64,000 nt of DNA from Nakamurella sp. A5-74 (GTDB lineage: Bacteria; Actinomycetota; Actinomycetes; Mycobacteriales; Nakamurellaceae), in NCBI RefSeq assembly GCF_040438885.1, contig NZ_CP159218.1, positions 1,240,001-1,304,000 on the forward strand, in the 5' to 3' direction. The translations under genes and the position numbers were made by a program. Positions 26,715 through 33,944 of the stretch are shown here, piece after piece (position 1 is the stretch's first letter; each line of letters starts with the position of its first letter). Under the pieces are notes generated by a model that ran no database searches, was not told where the DNA came from, and saw only the letters and a program-made list of their open reading frames with translations.

Positions 26715-28105
26715 CACGACTTTCCCTCAGCCAGAAGGGTCTTCCGTCGCGGTTCGCCCGCCTGGATGCTCTCGAGCGACCGGCCCTTCGTCCGGACGGC
26801 GAACAGCAGGGTGCACACGATGCCCACCACGAGCACCGCCGTCGTCATCCCGAAGACCCCGGTGAAGCCCCACTGGGTGGCGAAGACCCCGATGATCAGC
26901 GGGGCGGTGATCGATCCGATCCGCCCGAACGACGAGCTGAGCCCGACCCCGGTCGCGCGCAGCCAGGTGGGGAACACCTCGGGGGTGTAGGCGTATACGC
27001 CCGAGTAGGTGCCGTTGAGGAAGAACGACAAGGAGATGCCGGCAGCGGTGATCCAGCCGGGTGACGTCATCTGGCTCAGCCAGTAGGCGCTCACCGCGGA
27101 GCCGGCGAGGTAGCTCGCGATGGTGAACTTCCGGTCGAACCGCTCGTTGAACCAGGCGGCGCTGAAGTAGCCGGGAATCTGCGCCAGGTAGATCAGCAGA
27201 GAGAAGTTGAACGACTTGGTGATGGTCAAGCCCTTGTCCACCAACAGGGTCGGGATCCAGGAGAAGAACCCGTAGTAGGAGAAGGTGATCACGAACCAGA
27301 TCAGCCAGGTGACGGCCGTGATCCGCCACATCTGCGGGCTCCACAGGTGCACCAATGCTCGGCGCAGGGTGAACTTCTCCGGTGCAGGTTCTTCGGCATG
27401 GTTCGGATCCACCGGGGGGAGCGGTTCCCCGGTGCTGCGTCGGACCCGTTCCTCGAGGGTGCTCACCACGGCCTCGGCTTCTGCCACCCGCCCGACGTTC
27501 TGCAGGAATCGGGGGGATTCCGGAAGGGCGCGTCGCCACCAGAGCAGCAGCAGGATCGGCAGGAAGGTGATGACCTGCGCCCAGCGCCAGCCGTTGTCGA
27601 ACACCGGGACGACGAACCTGCCGATCAGCGCGGCGCCGACGAATCCGAACGAGAAGAACCCGGCCAGCGCGCCGACGAACCAGCCGCGGCGTTTGCTCGG
27701 CACGAACTCGGACAGGAATGGCGCGATGATCGCGCTCTCGGCTCCGGCACCCGCTCCGGCGATGACCCTGGCGGCCAGGAACATCGGGAAGCTCCACGAC
27801 GCCGCGGCGATCAGTGAGGCGACCGCGTACAACGCGAGTGACCAGCACATCACCCGCTTGCGCCCGATCTTGTCGCCCAGGTAGCCGGCCGTCATCGCGC
27901 CGAACAGGAACCCGAACGGCGCTGCGGACGCCACCAGTCCGAGCTGACCACCGCTCAGGCCGAAGACCGCCTTCACGTCCGGCAGCAGGAAGGCGACAAT
28001 GGCTGCGTCCATACCGTCGAAGGTGTAGCCGAGGCCGCCGATCAGCAGCAGGCCGTAGTGCGGTCGGGACAGTGGGAGTCGGTCGAGCCGGGCGGTGAGG
28101 GACAC
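26714..28105 (-). CDS. MFS transporter, metabolite:H+ symporter type
   Basis: 463 residues with about 12 membrane helices. The MFS loop 2-3 signature is GYLGDKIGRKRVMCWSL, followed by RVIAGAGAGAESAIIAPFLSEF in helix 4-5 and LPESPRFL at the end of helix 6, as in sugar/aromatic-acid porters. A charged central loop of ~60 residues precedes helix 7. The GTG at 28105 has a perfect GGAGG ribosome site 5 nt upstream. It leads the operon with the GAF and amidohydrolase genes and diverges from the RpiR regulator across an unusually A/T-rich gap holding candidate operators. Confidence 0.9.
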   Translation of the reverse strand: MSLTARLDRLPLSRPHYGLLLIGGLGYTFDGMDAAIVAFLLPDVKAVFGLSGGQLGLVASAAPFGFLFGAMTAGYLGDKIGRKRVMCWSLALYAVASLIAAASWSFPMFLAARVIAGAGAGAESAIIAPFLSEFVPSKRRGWFVGALAGFFSFGFVGAALIGRFVVPVFDNGWRWAQVITFLPILLLLWWRRALPESPRFLQNVGRVAEAEAVVSTLEERVRRSTGEPLPPVDPNHAEEPAPEKFTLRRALVHLWSPQMWRITAVTWLIWFVITFSYYGFFSWIPTLLVDKGLTITKSFNFSLLIYLAQIPGYFSAAWFNERFDRKFTIASYLAGSAVSAYWLSQMTSPGWITAAGISLSFFLNGTYSGVYAYTPEVFPTWLRATGVGLSSSFGRIGSITAPLIIGVFATQWGFTGVFGMTTAVLVVGIVCTLLFAVRTKGRSLESIQAGEPRRKTLLAEGKS

Positions 28106-28129
28106 CGGGACCTCCAGGGGGCTGGGTGG

Positions 28130-28181
28130 ATTGCAGTCAACCTAGGCGCAACAAAAATTGCAGTCAATAGGTCAATGCAAT
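28130..28181. promoter_or_regulatory. candidate RpiR operators in the divergent promoter
   Basis: ATTGCAGTCAA occurs at 28130-28140 and again at 28157-28167. The second copy also forms the left arm of an inverted repeat, ATTGCA, 13 nt, TGCAAT, spanning 28157-28181. The segment is far richer in A/T than its surroundings. Its place between regulator and transporter genes suggests autoregulation plus control of the transport operon. Confidence 0.6.
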
Positions 28182-28208
28182 TCGACTTGCACATCTGCTG
28201 GCGGGCCG

Positions 28209-28214
28209 TAGGCT
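28209..28214 (+). promoter_or_regulatory. TAGGCT -10 element, leaderless start
   Basis: TAGGCT lies 6 nt before the GTG of the RpiR regulator. Confidence 0.45.
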
Positions 28215-28220
28215 CTGGCC

Positions 28221-29129
28221 GTGGCGTCCCGACCGGTCGAACCGACACCCGAATCGCTCGACGAATGGTTGCGCTCACTGCTCCCGCCCGGCGGCCTCGG
28301 TGCCCAGGGTCAGGCGGTCTTCCAGCAGTTGCACGCTGATCCCGGACATGCCAGCCATGCCCCCGCCGCCGAGATCGCCGAACTGGCCGGTGCCTCGGTT
28401 TCGTCGGTCACGCGAACCGCGCAACGGCTGGGCTTTCCCGGCTGGCCGCGGTTGCAGGCGGAGCTTCGGTCCCGGTACCTGGCCCGGCTGTCGCTGGTGG
28501 ACATCGCCGCATCGCATGCGGATTCGCAGATGCCGTTCGGTGATGCGCTACGCAACGACCAGCGTGCGCTCGCGGCGGCGTCGCGGTCCATCGACGAGGC
28601 CCAGATCCTGCGAATCGCGCGGCGGATCATCAAGGCGGACAACATCTATGTGACGTCGCAGGGCAGTTTTGCGGCGGTCGGCCTCGCGCTGGCGCACAAC
28701 ATGGGGATCGCCGGCTATCCGGTCAGGGAGCTGTTGAACGAACCGGCCGCCCTGAGCAACGCAGTGTCCCGGATGGGACCGGCGGACCTGCTGATCGTCT
28801 GCTCCTACTGGCGTATCTACGACGTGGCAGTGATCGCGGCCCGATCGGCCCATCGGCGAGGAGCCGCAGTGGTGCTGCTGGCAGACAGCCTCCCGCAGGC
28901 GCTGCGCGCTGTGGCTGACGAGGTGGTGATCGCCCCGGCCGAGGGCACCTCGTTCTTCCCGTCGCTGACAGCCGCAACCGCTGTGCAGCAAGGGATCGTG
29001 GCAACCCTCGCCAGCTTGGATCCCGCCAGGACCCGGACGGCCATGACTGCAGCCGAACGGTCGTGGCAGGACTTCAAGTTGTTGCACCACGAGCCTTCTC
29101 GGCCGACGGAACCGCGCTCCAGGAAGTGA
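28221..29129 (+). CDS. MurR/RpiR family transcriptional regulator
   Basis: 302 residues. An N-terminal HTH_6 domain (EIAELAGASVSSVTRTAQRLGFPGWPRLQAEL, residues ~50-85) is followed by a SIS sugar-phosphate isomerase-type domain from residue ~125, with NIYVTSQGSFAAVGLALAHNMGIAGYPV and DLLIVCSYWRIYDVAVIAARSAHRRGA. Such regulators normally sense phosphosugars or related metabolites. It diverges from the MFS-GAF-amidohydrolase operon and is the obvious candidate to control it. GTG start with a leaderless-type -10 element. Confidence 0.9.
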   Translation: MASRPVEPTPESLDEWLRSLLPPGGLGAQGQAVFQQLHADPGHASHAPAAEIAELAGASVSSVTRTAQRLGFPGWPRLQAELRSRYLARLSLVDIAASHADSQMPFGDALRNDQRALAAASRSIDEAQILRIARRIIKADNIYVTSQGSFAAVGLALAHNMGIAGYPVRELLNEPAALSNAVSRMGPADLLIVCSYWRIYDVAVIAARSAHRRGAAVVLLADSLPQALRAVADEVVIAPAEGTSFFPSLTAATAVQQGIVATLASLDPARTRTAMTAAERSWQDFKLLHHEPSRPTEPRSRK

Positions 29130-29528
29130 TGGTGTGCGCTCACAGCTCCCAGGTGAACCGCATCAGGCAGAGACGTTGGCCCGCGGACGAACCCGCCGCG
29201 TTCGGCGTTGTACGCGTTCCTGTGCTCCCGCCGCACCAGTTCGGCACGATTGCTGGTTCCCGGCCCTCCGTTCGGCGTTTTCGCGCCACACAGCTGCTCC
29301 TGGCTTCCGGGCGACGCCCCCACGTTGATCGAGCGAGCGACTCAGGAGCGCGTCGAGATCCATGAAGCGATCGCTGCCGAGCCGATCGTGGCCACCGTCG
29401 CCCGTCGCATGGACAAGTCGGGGCGCCTGCTCCATTGGCTGATCGAAGCCCCTCCACTGATCCAGAGGCCGGTAGCGGACGGCAAGCCAGTGCTCTCGAC
29501 GGACCAGGATGCATCCGCAGGTCCGTGC
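29130..29528. other. 399-bp gap without a supported gene
   Basis: No open frame has convincing protein character over the whole gap. A short plus-strand segment near 29330-29450 (TQERVEIHEAIAAEPIVATVARRMDKSGRLLHW) vaguely resembles the end of a GntR FCD domain and may be a gene remnant. Nothing else recognised. Confidence 0.35.
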
Positions 29529-30482
29529 TCAGACCAGCGAGTCGGCTGCTGCGGTGAGACGGTCCAGGTCCGAGTCGTCCATGCGGACCGTCGGTGCCGC
29601 AAGCAGTTCGGCGAGCTGGGTGGTTGACGTTGCCGATGCCAGCGGTGCGGTCACGGTGGGTTGCTGTAGCAACCAGGCCAAGGCGATCGCGGCGGGCCGG
29701 ACGTCGTGGGTGCGAGCGATCGCGTCGAGTGTGTCGAGCAGTCGCAGCCCAGCCGGGGTGAGCAGAGGCAGCACCCCGGCGCCTCGGGCACGGCCTTGGG
29801 TGTCGGCCGTGGTGCGGTACTTGCCCGTCAGGAATCCTCCGCCGAGCGCCCGATACGGAAGGACCATCAACCCTTCCGCAGCCGCGATTCCGGCCACCTC
29901 CGACTCGTAGGGCTGTCGCTGCGAGAGGCTGTAGTGCGGTTGCAGAACCACCGGGGCTTCCAGGCCGCCACTGCGAGCTACGTCCAGCCATTCGTCGATC
30001 GTCGCCGCAGCGAAGTTCGAGAGACCGACAGCCCGTATCTTGCCGGCACGGAACGCGGCGTCGAAGGCGGCAGCGCTCTCCGCGACCGGGACGGTGCGGT
30101 CCTCGTAGTGCGCGAAGTAGATGTCGATGCTGTCGGTGCTCAGCCGGCGGAGCGATGACTCGAGACCACCGGCCACGCTCTTGGCTGACAGGCCGTCGAA
30201 GTCCGCGTGGTTGCCGACCTTGCTCACGAGGGTCACCTGCTCTCGGGTGCCCCGCTCACGCATCCATCTGCCGATGATCACCTCGGACTCGCCGTTCGAG
30301 TAGGTGTCCGCGGTGTCGACCAACGTTCCGCCCGCCTCGACGAAGAAGTCGAGGACCTGGCAGGACTGACCTTCGTCCATCGTGCGGCCGAAGGTGTTGG
30401 TGCCCAGGCCGATCGGCAGCTCCGGCCGCGGCCAGGGACGGTCGCCGATGGGCTCGACCAACCTGTCCGACGCCGGACTCAT
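29529..30482 (-). CDS. aldo/keto reductase
   Basis: 317 residues from the ATG at 30482, which has an AGGAAG ribosome site; two in-frame starts lie upstream. TIM-barrel AKR motifs: PIGLGTNTFG, the catalytic Asp/Tyr segment VDTADTYSNGESEVIIG, Lys in TLVSKVGNH, catalytic His in DIYFAHYED, and the NADPH-binding C-terminal IALAWLLQQPTVTAPLASATSTTQL. It reduces carbonyls with NADPH; no substrate can be read. It is alone, followed on the same strand by the 399-bp gap and preceded by ~210 bp without a gene before the MarR regulator. Confidence 0.9.
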   Translation of the reverse strand: MSPASDRLVEPIGDRPWPRPELPIGLGTNTFGRTMDEGQSCQVLDFFVEAGGTLVDTADTYSNGESEVIIGRWMRERGTREQVTLVSKVGNHADFDGLSAKSVAGGLESSLRRLSTDSIDIYFAHYEDRTVPVAESAAAFDAAFRAGKIRAVGLSNFAAATIDEWLDVARSGGLEAPVVLQPHYSLSQRQPYESEVAGIAAAEGLMVLPYRALGGGFLTGKYRTTADTQGRARGAGVLPLLTPAGLRLLDTLDAIARTHDVRPAAIALAWLLQQPTVTAPLASATSTTQLAELLAAPTVRMDDSDLDRLTAAADSLV

Positions 30483-30694
30483 GTTCAGGGCTTCCTGCTC
30501 GCGCACGTTCATGCTGACAGCCAAACATCTGGGACCGACAGCGACGTGGTACTTGCGCGACGAATCGGATCCGACCGTTCGGCACCGCGCAGACCATGAT
30601 CAGGCCGCTGCAGGAGTCTCGACCTCGATCTCGTCCCGTGTCCAGCGCACCAGGGCCGCTCGGTTCCGGTGCAGCGCGTCCCACTACGACACAT

Positions 30695-31138
30695 TCACCA
30701 GGCCGGCCGGATCGGTCCGGACAGGTCCAGCTGCTGCAACAGCATGCGCAGGGCCGCGACCCCATCGGCGCCCAGCCGGTCCTGCCAGGAGTTCACCACC
30801 TGCTGCGCGGCCGCCTCAGCGCCATCGGTGCAGGCTCGGCCGCGCTGCGTCAGCTGCAGCGGGCGGCGGCGCCTGTCCGAGGGATCGTGGGTCCGCACCA
30901 CATAACCGCGGTCGACGAGCTGGTCGACGAGCTTGCCGGCCGCCTGCTTGCTGACGCCGAGGTGCTCGGCGACATCCAGTGAGGTCGCATCTCCCCGGGC
31001 GATCCGGACGAAGGCGAATCCGTGGGCCGGACGGACGTCACGGAAGCCGCTGCGCTGCAGCTCGTCCTGGATGCCGGCGACCGCATCACCCGCAGCGGCG
31101 AGGACGAGCATCGCGACGTCACCCCTGTTCGGTGCCAT
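30695..31138 (-). CDS. MarR family transcriptional regulator
   Basis: About 147 residues from the ATG at 31138 (MAPNRGDVAML); a short upstream extension in frame crosses the operator and is unlikely. The winged helix is ATSLDVAEHLGVSKQAAGKLVDQLVDRGYVVRTHDPSDRRRRPLQLTQRG, with the conserved wing DPSDRRRR. MarR dimers bind palindromes and usually repress themselves and a neighbour until a small ligand binds. It diverges from a cupin gene, with a perfect palindrome between them. Confidence 0.9.
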   Translation of the reverse strand: MAPNRGDVAMLVLAAAGDAVAGIQDELQRSGFRDVRPAHGFAFVRIARGDATSLDVAEHLGVSKQAAGKLVDQLVDRGYVVRTHDPSDRRRRPLQLTQRGRACTDGAEAAAQQVVNSWQDRLGADGVAALRMLLQQLDLSGPIRPAW

Positions 31139-31145
31139 CGCTCCA

Positions 31146-31200
31146 TGTTGACAGAAACGGTCAGCCTGGTTGACCATTATGGTCAATCACGTTGACCATT
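31146..31200. promoter_or_regulatory. MarR-type operator region with perfect palindrome
   Basis: The 17-bp perfect palindrome TTGACCATTATGGTCAA spans 31170-31186. Another half-site TTGACCAT is at 31192-31199, and a degenerate copy TTGACAGAAACGGTCA starts near 31148. All lie between the divergent MarR and cupin genes. Confidence 0.8.
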
Positions 31201-31216
31201 CACCGAGGAGCCGACC

Positions 31217-31588
31217 ATGACCGTGATCGCCGAGTCCGACAGCCGCAGCTTCCAGATGCACGGAAGTACGTTCACCTCGTTCGTCGCCCCGGCAGGCGGC
31301 AGCACCCAGCTGTGCGCCTGGCGCCTCGACGTGGTTGCCGGCACCCCCGGAGTGCCGCACCGCGTGTCGCACGAGGAGGTGCTGCTCGTCCTGGGCGGTG
31401 AACTCCTGGTGGATCTCGACGGTGTGGCACTGCGGGCACACCCCGGCCAGACTGTTTTCGTCCCCGCCGGCTCGCAGCTCGCCGTCGCCGGCGGGCCCGG
31501 CGGAGCGCGTGCCTGGGTCACCACCTCCGTCGGGCTCACCGCCACCACGGGGGACGGCAGCGTGATCGCTCCGCCCTGGACGCAGTGA
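31217..31588 (+). CDS. cupin domain-containing protein
   Basis: 123 residues with a single cupin_2 barrel: motif 1 PHRVSHEEVLLVLGGELLVDLDG (His, Glu and Glu candidates for metal binding) and motif 2 LRAHPGQTVFVPAGSQLAVA. The second metal-binding His of motif 2 is not obvious, so the protein may bind a ligand rather than catalyse. The ATG follows a GAGGAG ribosome site. It diverges from the MarR gene and should be its regulatory target. It may sense or detoxify the MarR ligand; that is inference. Confidence 0.85.
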   Translation: MTVIAESDSRSFQMHGSTFTSFVAPAGGSTQLCAWRLDVVAGTPGVPHRVSHEEVLLVLGGELLVDLDGVALRAHPGQTVFVPAGSQLAVAGGPGGARAWVTTSVGLTATTGDGSVIAPPWTQ

Positions 31589-31680
31589 CGTCCCCGCGGG
31601 TGCATCCCGCTGTCGGTGCGCGCTCGTAGTCTGCTGATCGCTCGGCCGTCGGGTGTCCTGCAAGCCGAGGACTCCGTCGC

Positions 31681-31720
31681 TAGAGTGTGAAAGATTGAAA
31701 AGATGGAAAAGCCTGTAAAG
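31681..31720 (+). promoter_or_regulatory. A-rich promoter/leader upstream of the AAA ATPase-menCD operon
   Basis: TAGAGT (-10 like) begins at 31681 and is followed by a purine-rich, A-rich tract with GAAAAGATGGAAAAG and a small AGCCT/AGGCT hairpin. It contrasts sharply with the surrounding G/C-rich DNA. It ends ~75 bp before the ATPase ATG. Confidence 0.4.
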
Positions 31721-31794
31721 GCTCCGTCGGATCGATCGGCGACAGGAGCTCGTCCGCGCACGGTGGCGGGTTCGACACAGGAGGTGGGCAGGGC

Positions 31795-32919
31795 ATGGGC
31801 AATCCGTTCCGGCCCACCTTCGGCGTCACTCCGCCGGTGTTGGTCGGTCGCGACGAGCAGATCGAAGCGTTCACCGAGGCGCTCGACGACGGCCCCGGCG
31901 CCCCCGGCCGGGCGATGCTGTTCTCCGGCGCCCGCGGCACCGGCAAGACCGTGATGCTCAACGCTCTCGAGGATGCAGCCCGGCTCCGGGGTTGGCTGGT
32001 CATCTCACAGACGGCGCGTTCGGGCATCGCCGCCGAGATGCGCGACACCCAGATCCCGGACCTGCTGCACCGCCACGTCAGCGGCATCGTGCGCAACCAG
32101 CTCTCCGGCCTGACGGTCACCTCGCCGGTCGGTGGACTCGGCGTCACCCGACTGCGCGTTGACGACCATCCCGAGGTCGCCTCGCTGCGGTCGCGGCTGG
32201 AAATCCTCACTGATGCGCTCGCCGAGCACGACACCGGCGTGTTGATCACCATCGACGAACTGCACTCCGGCGCCCGCCGCGACCTCACCGTCATCACCCA
32301 GACCGTCCAGCACCTGTTCCGCGAGGAACGCGAGATCGCTTTCCTGGCAGCAGGTCTGCCGCATGACGTCGCCGCGCTGCTCGATCACCCCGGCACGACG
32401 TTCCTGCGCCGGGCCGAGCACTACGCCCTGATGGCCGTCACCGACGAGGAGGTGCGCGAAGCGCTGCAGGTGCCCATCGAGGACAACGAGCGGACCATCT
32501 CCGCTGAAGCGCTGGACATCGCCGCCGCGGGGACCCGGCGCTACCCGTTCCTGATCCAGCTGGTCGGCTACCACACCTGGCGGGCGGACGAGTCGGCCGC
32601 CGAGATCACCGCTGCCCACGCCCGGCAAGGAGTGAAGGCGGCCACCCGCCGGCTCGGACGGCTGGTCCACGAGCCGGCCCTGAACTCGTTGTCCGAGGTG
32701 GATCTGCGGTTCCTGCTCGCGGTCGCCCAGGACGACGGGCCCAGCCGGATGCAGGACATCGCCCGACGGCTCGGGGTCGACGCCAGCTACGCCGGCCAGT
32801 ACCGCCGTCGGCTGATCGCCGCAGGCCTGGTGGCTCCCGCCGGGTACGGGAAGGTCGACGTCGCCATCCCGTACCTGAGGGAACACCTGCGCTCCCGTCC
32901 GGTCCGGGAACTCACGTGA
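31795..32919 (+). CDS. AAA family ATPase with C-terminal winged helix, coupled to menC
   Basis: 374 residues. Walker A is SGARGTGKTVM at residues ~44-54 and Walker B is GVLITIDELHSG near 150. A sensor-like segment FLAAGLPHDVAALL and a lid with RRYPFLIQLVGYHTW follow. The C-terminal ~70 residues read as a winged helix (MQDIARRLGVDASYAGQYRRRLIAAGLV). The layout matches AAA_16/Orc1-like ATPases of unknown function, possibly DNA-binding. Its stop overlaps the menC GTG (GTGA), so it is made in step with MenC and MenD, though no role in menaquinone synthesis is known to me. Confidence 0.85.
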   Translation: MGNPFRPTFGVTPPVLVGRDEQIEAFTEALDDGPGAPGRAMLFSGARGTGKTVMLNALEDAARLRGWLVISQTARSGIAAEMRDTQIPDLLHRHVSGIVRNQLSGLTVTSPVGGLGVTRLRVDDHPEVASLRSRLEILTDALAEHDTGVLITIDELHSGARRDLTVITQTVQHLFREEREIAFLAAGLPHDVAALLDHPGTTFLRRAEHYALMAVTDEEVREALQVPIEDNERTISAEALDIAAAGTRRYPFLIQLVGYHTWRADESAAEITAAHARQGVKAATRRLGRLVHEPALNSLSEVDLRFLLAVAQDDGPSRMQDIARRLGVDASYAGQYRRRLIAAGLVAPAGYGKVDVAIPYLREHLRSRPVRELT

Positions 32920-33944
32920 GGAGTGGCGGGACCGCGGAGGTCGAGGACATCTTGCGCAGCGCCGTCGTGTTCGCGATCCCGATGGTCGACCGGTTCCGGG
33001 GCGTCGACATCCGCGAGGGCATCCTGATGCGCGGGCCGGCCGGATGGGCGGAGTTCGCGCCGTTCCGCGACTACGACGACCAGACCGCCACCGGCTGGTT
33101 GGCCGCGGCGCTCGACACCGCGCTGCACCCATGGCCCGCCGCGGTCAGGAACACCGTCGAGGTCAACACGACGGTGCCGATCGTCGACCCGGAGCGGGCG
33201 CACGCACTCGTGCTCGCCTCCGGCTGCCGCACCGCAAAGGTGAAGGTCGGTGGACCCGGCACCGACCCGGGAGCTGATCGCGACCGGTTGCGCGCGGTGC
33301 GGGACGCGCTCGGACGAGACGGCCACATCCGTATCGACGCCAACGCACTGTGGGACACGGCCACCGCTCTGGCGCTGATCCCCGGTCATGCCGAGGCCGC
33401 GGGTGGGTTGGAGTATGTGGAGCAGCCCTGCCGCACCATTCAGGAACTGGTGACGGTGCGGGCCCGGGTCGCCGTGCCCATCGCCGCCGACGAGTCGATC
33501 CGGTTGGCGTCCGATCCGCTGGCGGTGGCGAGGGCCGGCGCTGCCGACGTCGCGGTGCTCAAGGTCGCACCGCTCGGCGGCGTGCACGCCACGCTGCGGA
33601 TCGCCGAGCAGATCCGCGCCGAGGCCGCGATGGACGTGGTGATCTCCTCGGCCGTCGACTCGGCGGTCGGGCTTGCTGCCGGGGTCGCCGCCGCCGCGTG
33701 CCTGCCGGGGACCCCCAGGGCCTGCGGGTTGGGGACCAGCTCGCTGCTGGTCGGCGATGTCAGCACCGAGCGACCACTGCCGCAGGACGGCAGGCTGCCG
33801 GTGGCACCGCGAGCGCCGGAACCCGATCTGATCGACGCGTGGCCGGCAGACGAGGACACCGCCCAGTACTGGCGCGCGCGGTTGCGACGGGTTGCGGAAC
33901 TGCTTGCCGCGCAGCAACTCTCGACCGGAATGAGGTGTCCATGA
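32916..33944 (+). CDS. menC: o-succinylbenzoate synthase
   Basis: 342 residues of the enolase superfamily. The barrel residues are all visible: the KxK-type pair in RTAKVKVGG, Asp in HIRIDANALW, Glu in LEYVEQPC, Asp in IAADESIRL, and the last Lys in VAVLKVAPLGG. It dehydrates SHCHC to o-succinylbenzoate. The GTG start overlaps the ATPase stop, and its own stop overlaps the menD start (ATGA), giving an ATPase-menC-menD operon. Length is usual for actinobacterial MenC. Confidence 0.94.
   Translation: MRSGGTAEVEDILRSAVVFAIPMVDRFRGVDIREGILMRGPAGWAEFAPFRDYDDQTATGWLAAALDTALHPWPAAVRNTVEVNTTVPIVDPERAHALVLASGCRTAKVKVGGPGTDPGADRDRLRAVRDALGRDGHIRIDANALWDTATALALIPGHAEAAGGLEYVEQPCRTIQELVTVRARVAVPIAADESIRLASDPLAVARAGAADVAVLKVAPLGGVHATLRIAEQIRAEAAMDVVISSAVDSAVGLAAGVAAAACLPGTPRACGLGTSSLLVGDVSTERPLPQDGRLPVAPRAPEPDLIDAWPADEDTAQYWRARLRRVAELLAAQQLSTGMRCP

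Noticed and set aside
31795-32919. Replication initiator (Orc1/Cdc6-like) with an origin beside it
   Set aside because: The fold is similar, but there are no origin repeats near it, and the GTGA coupling to menC argues against it.
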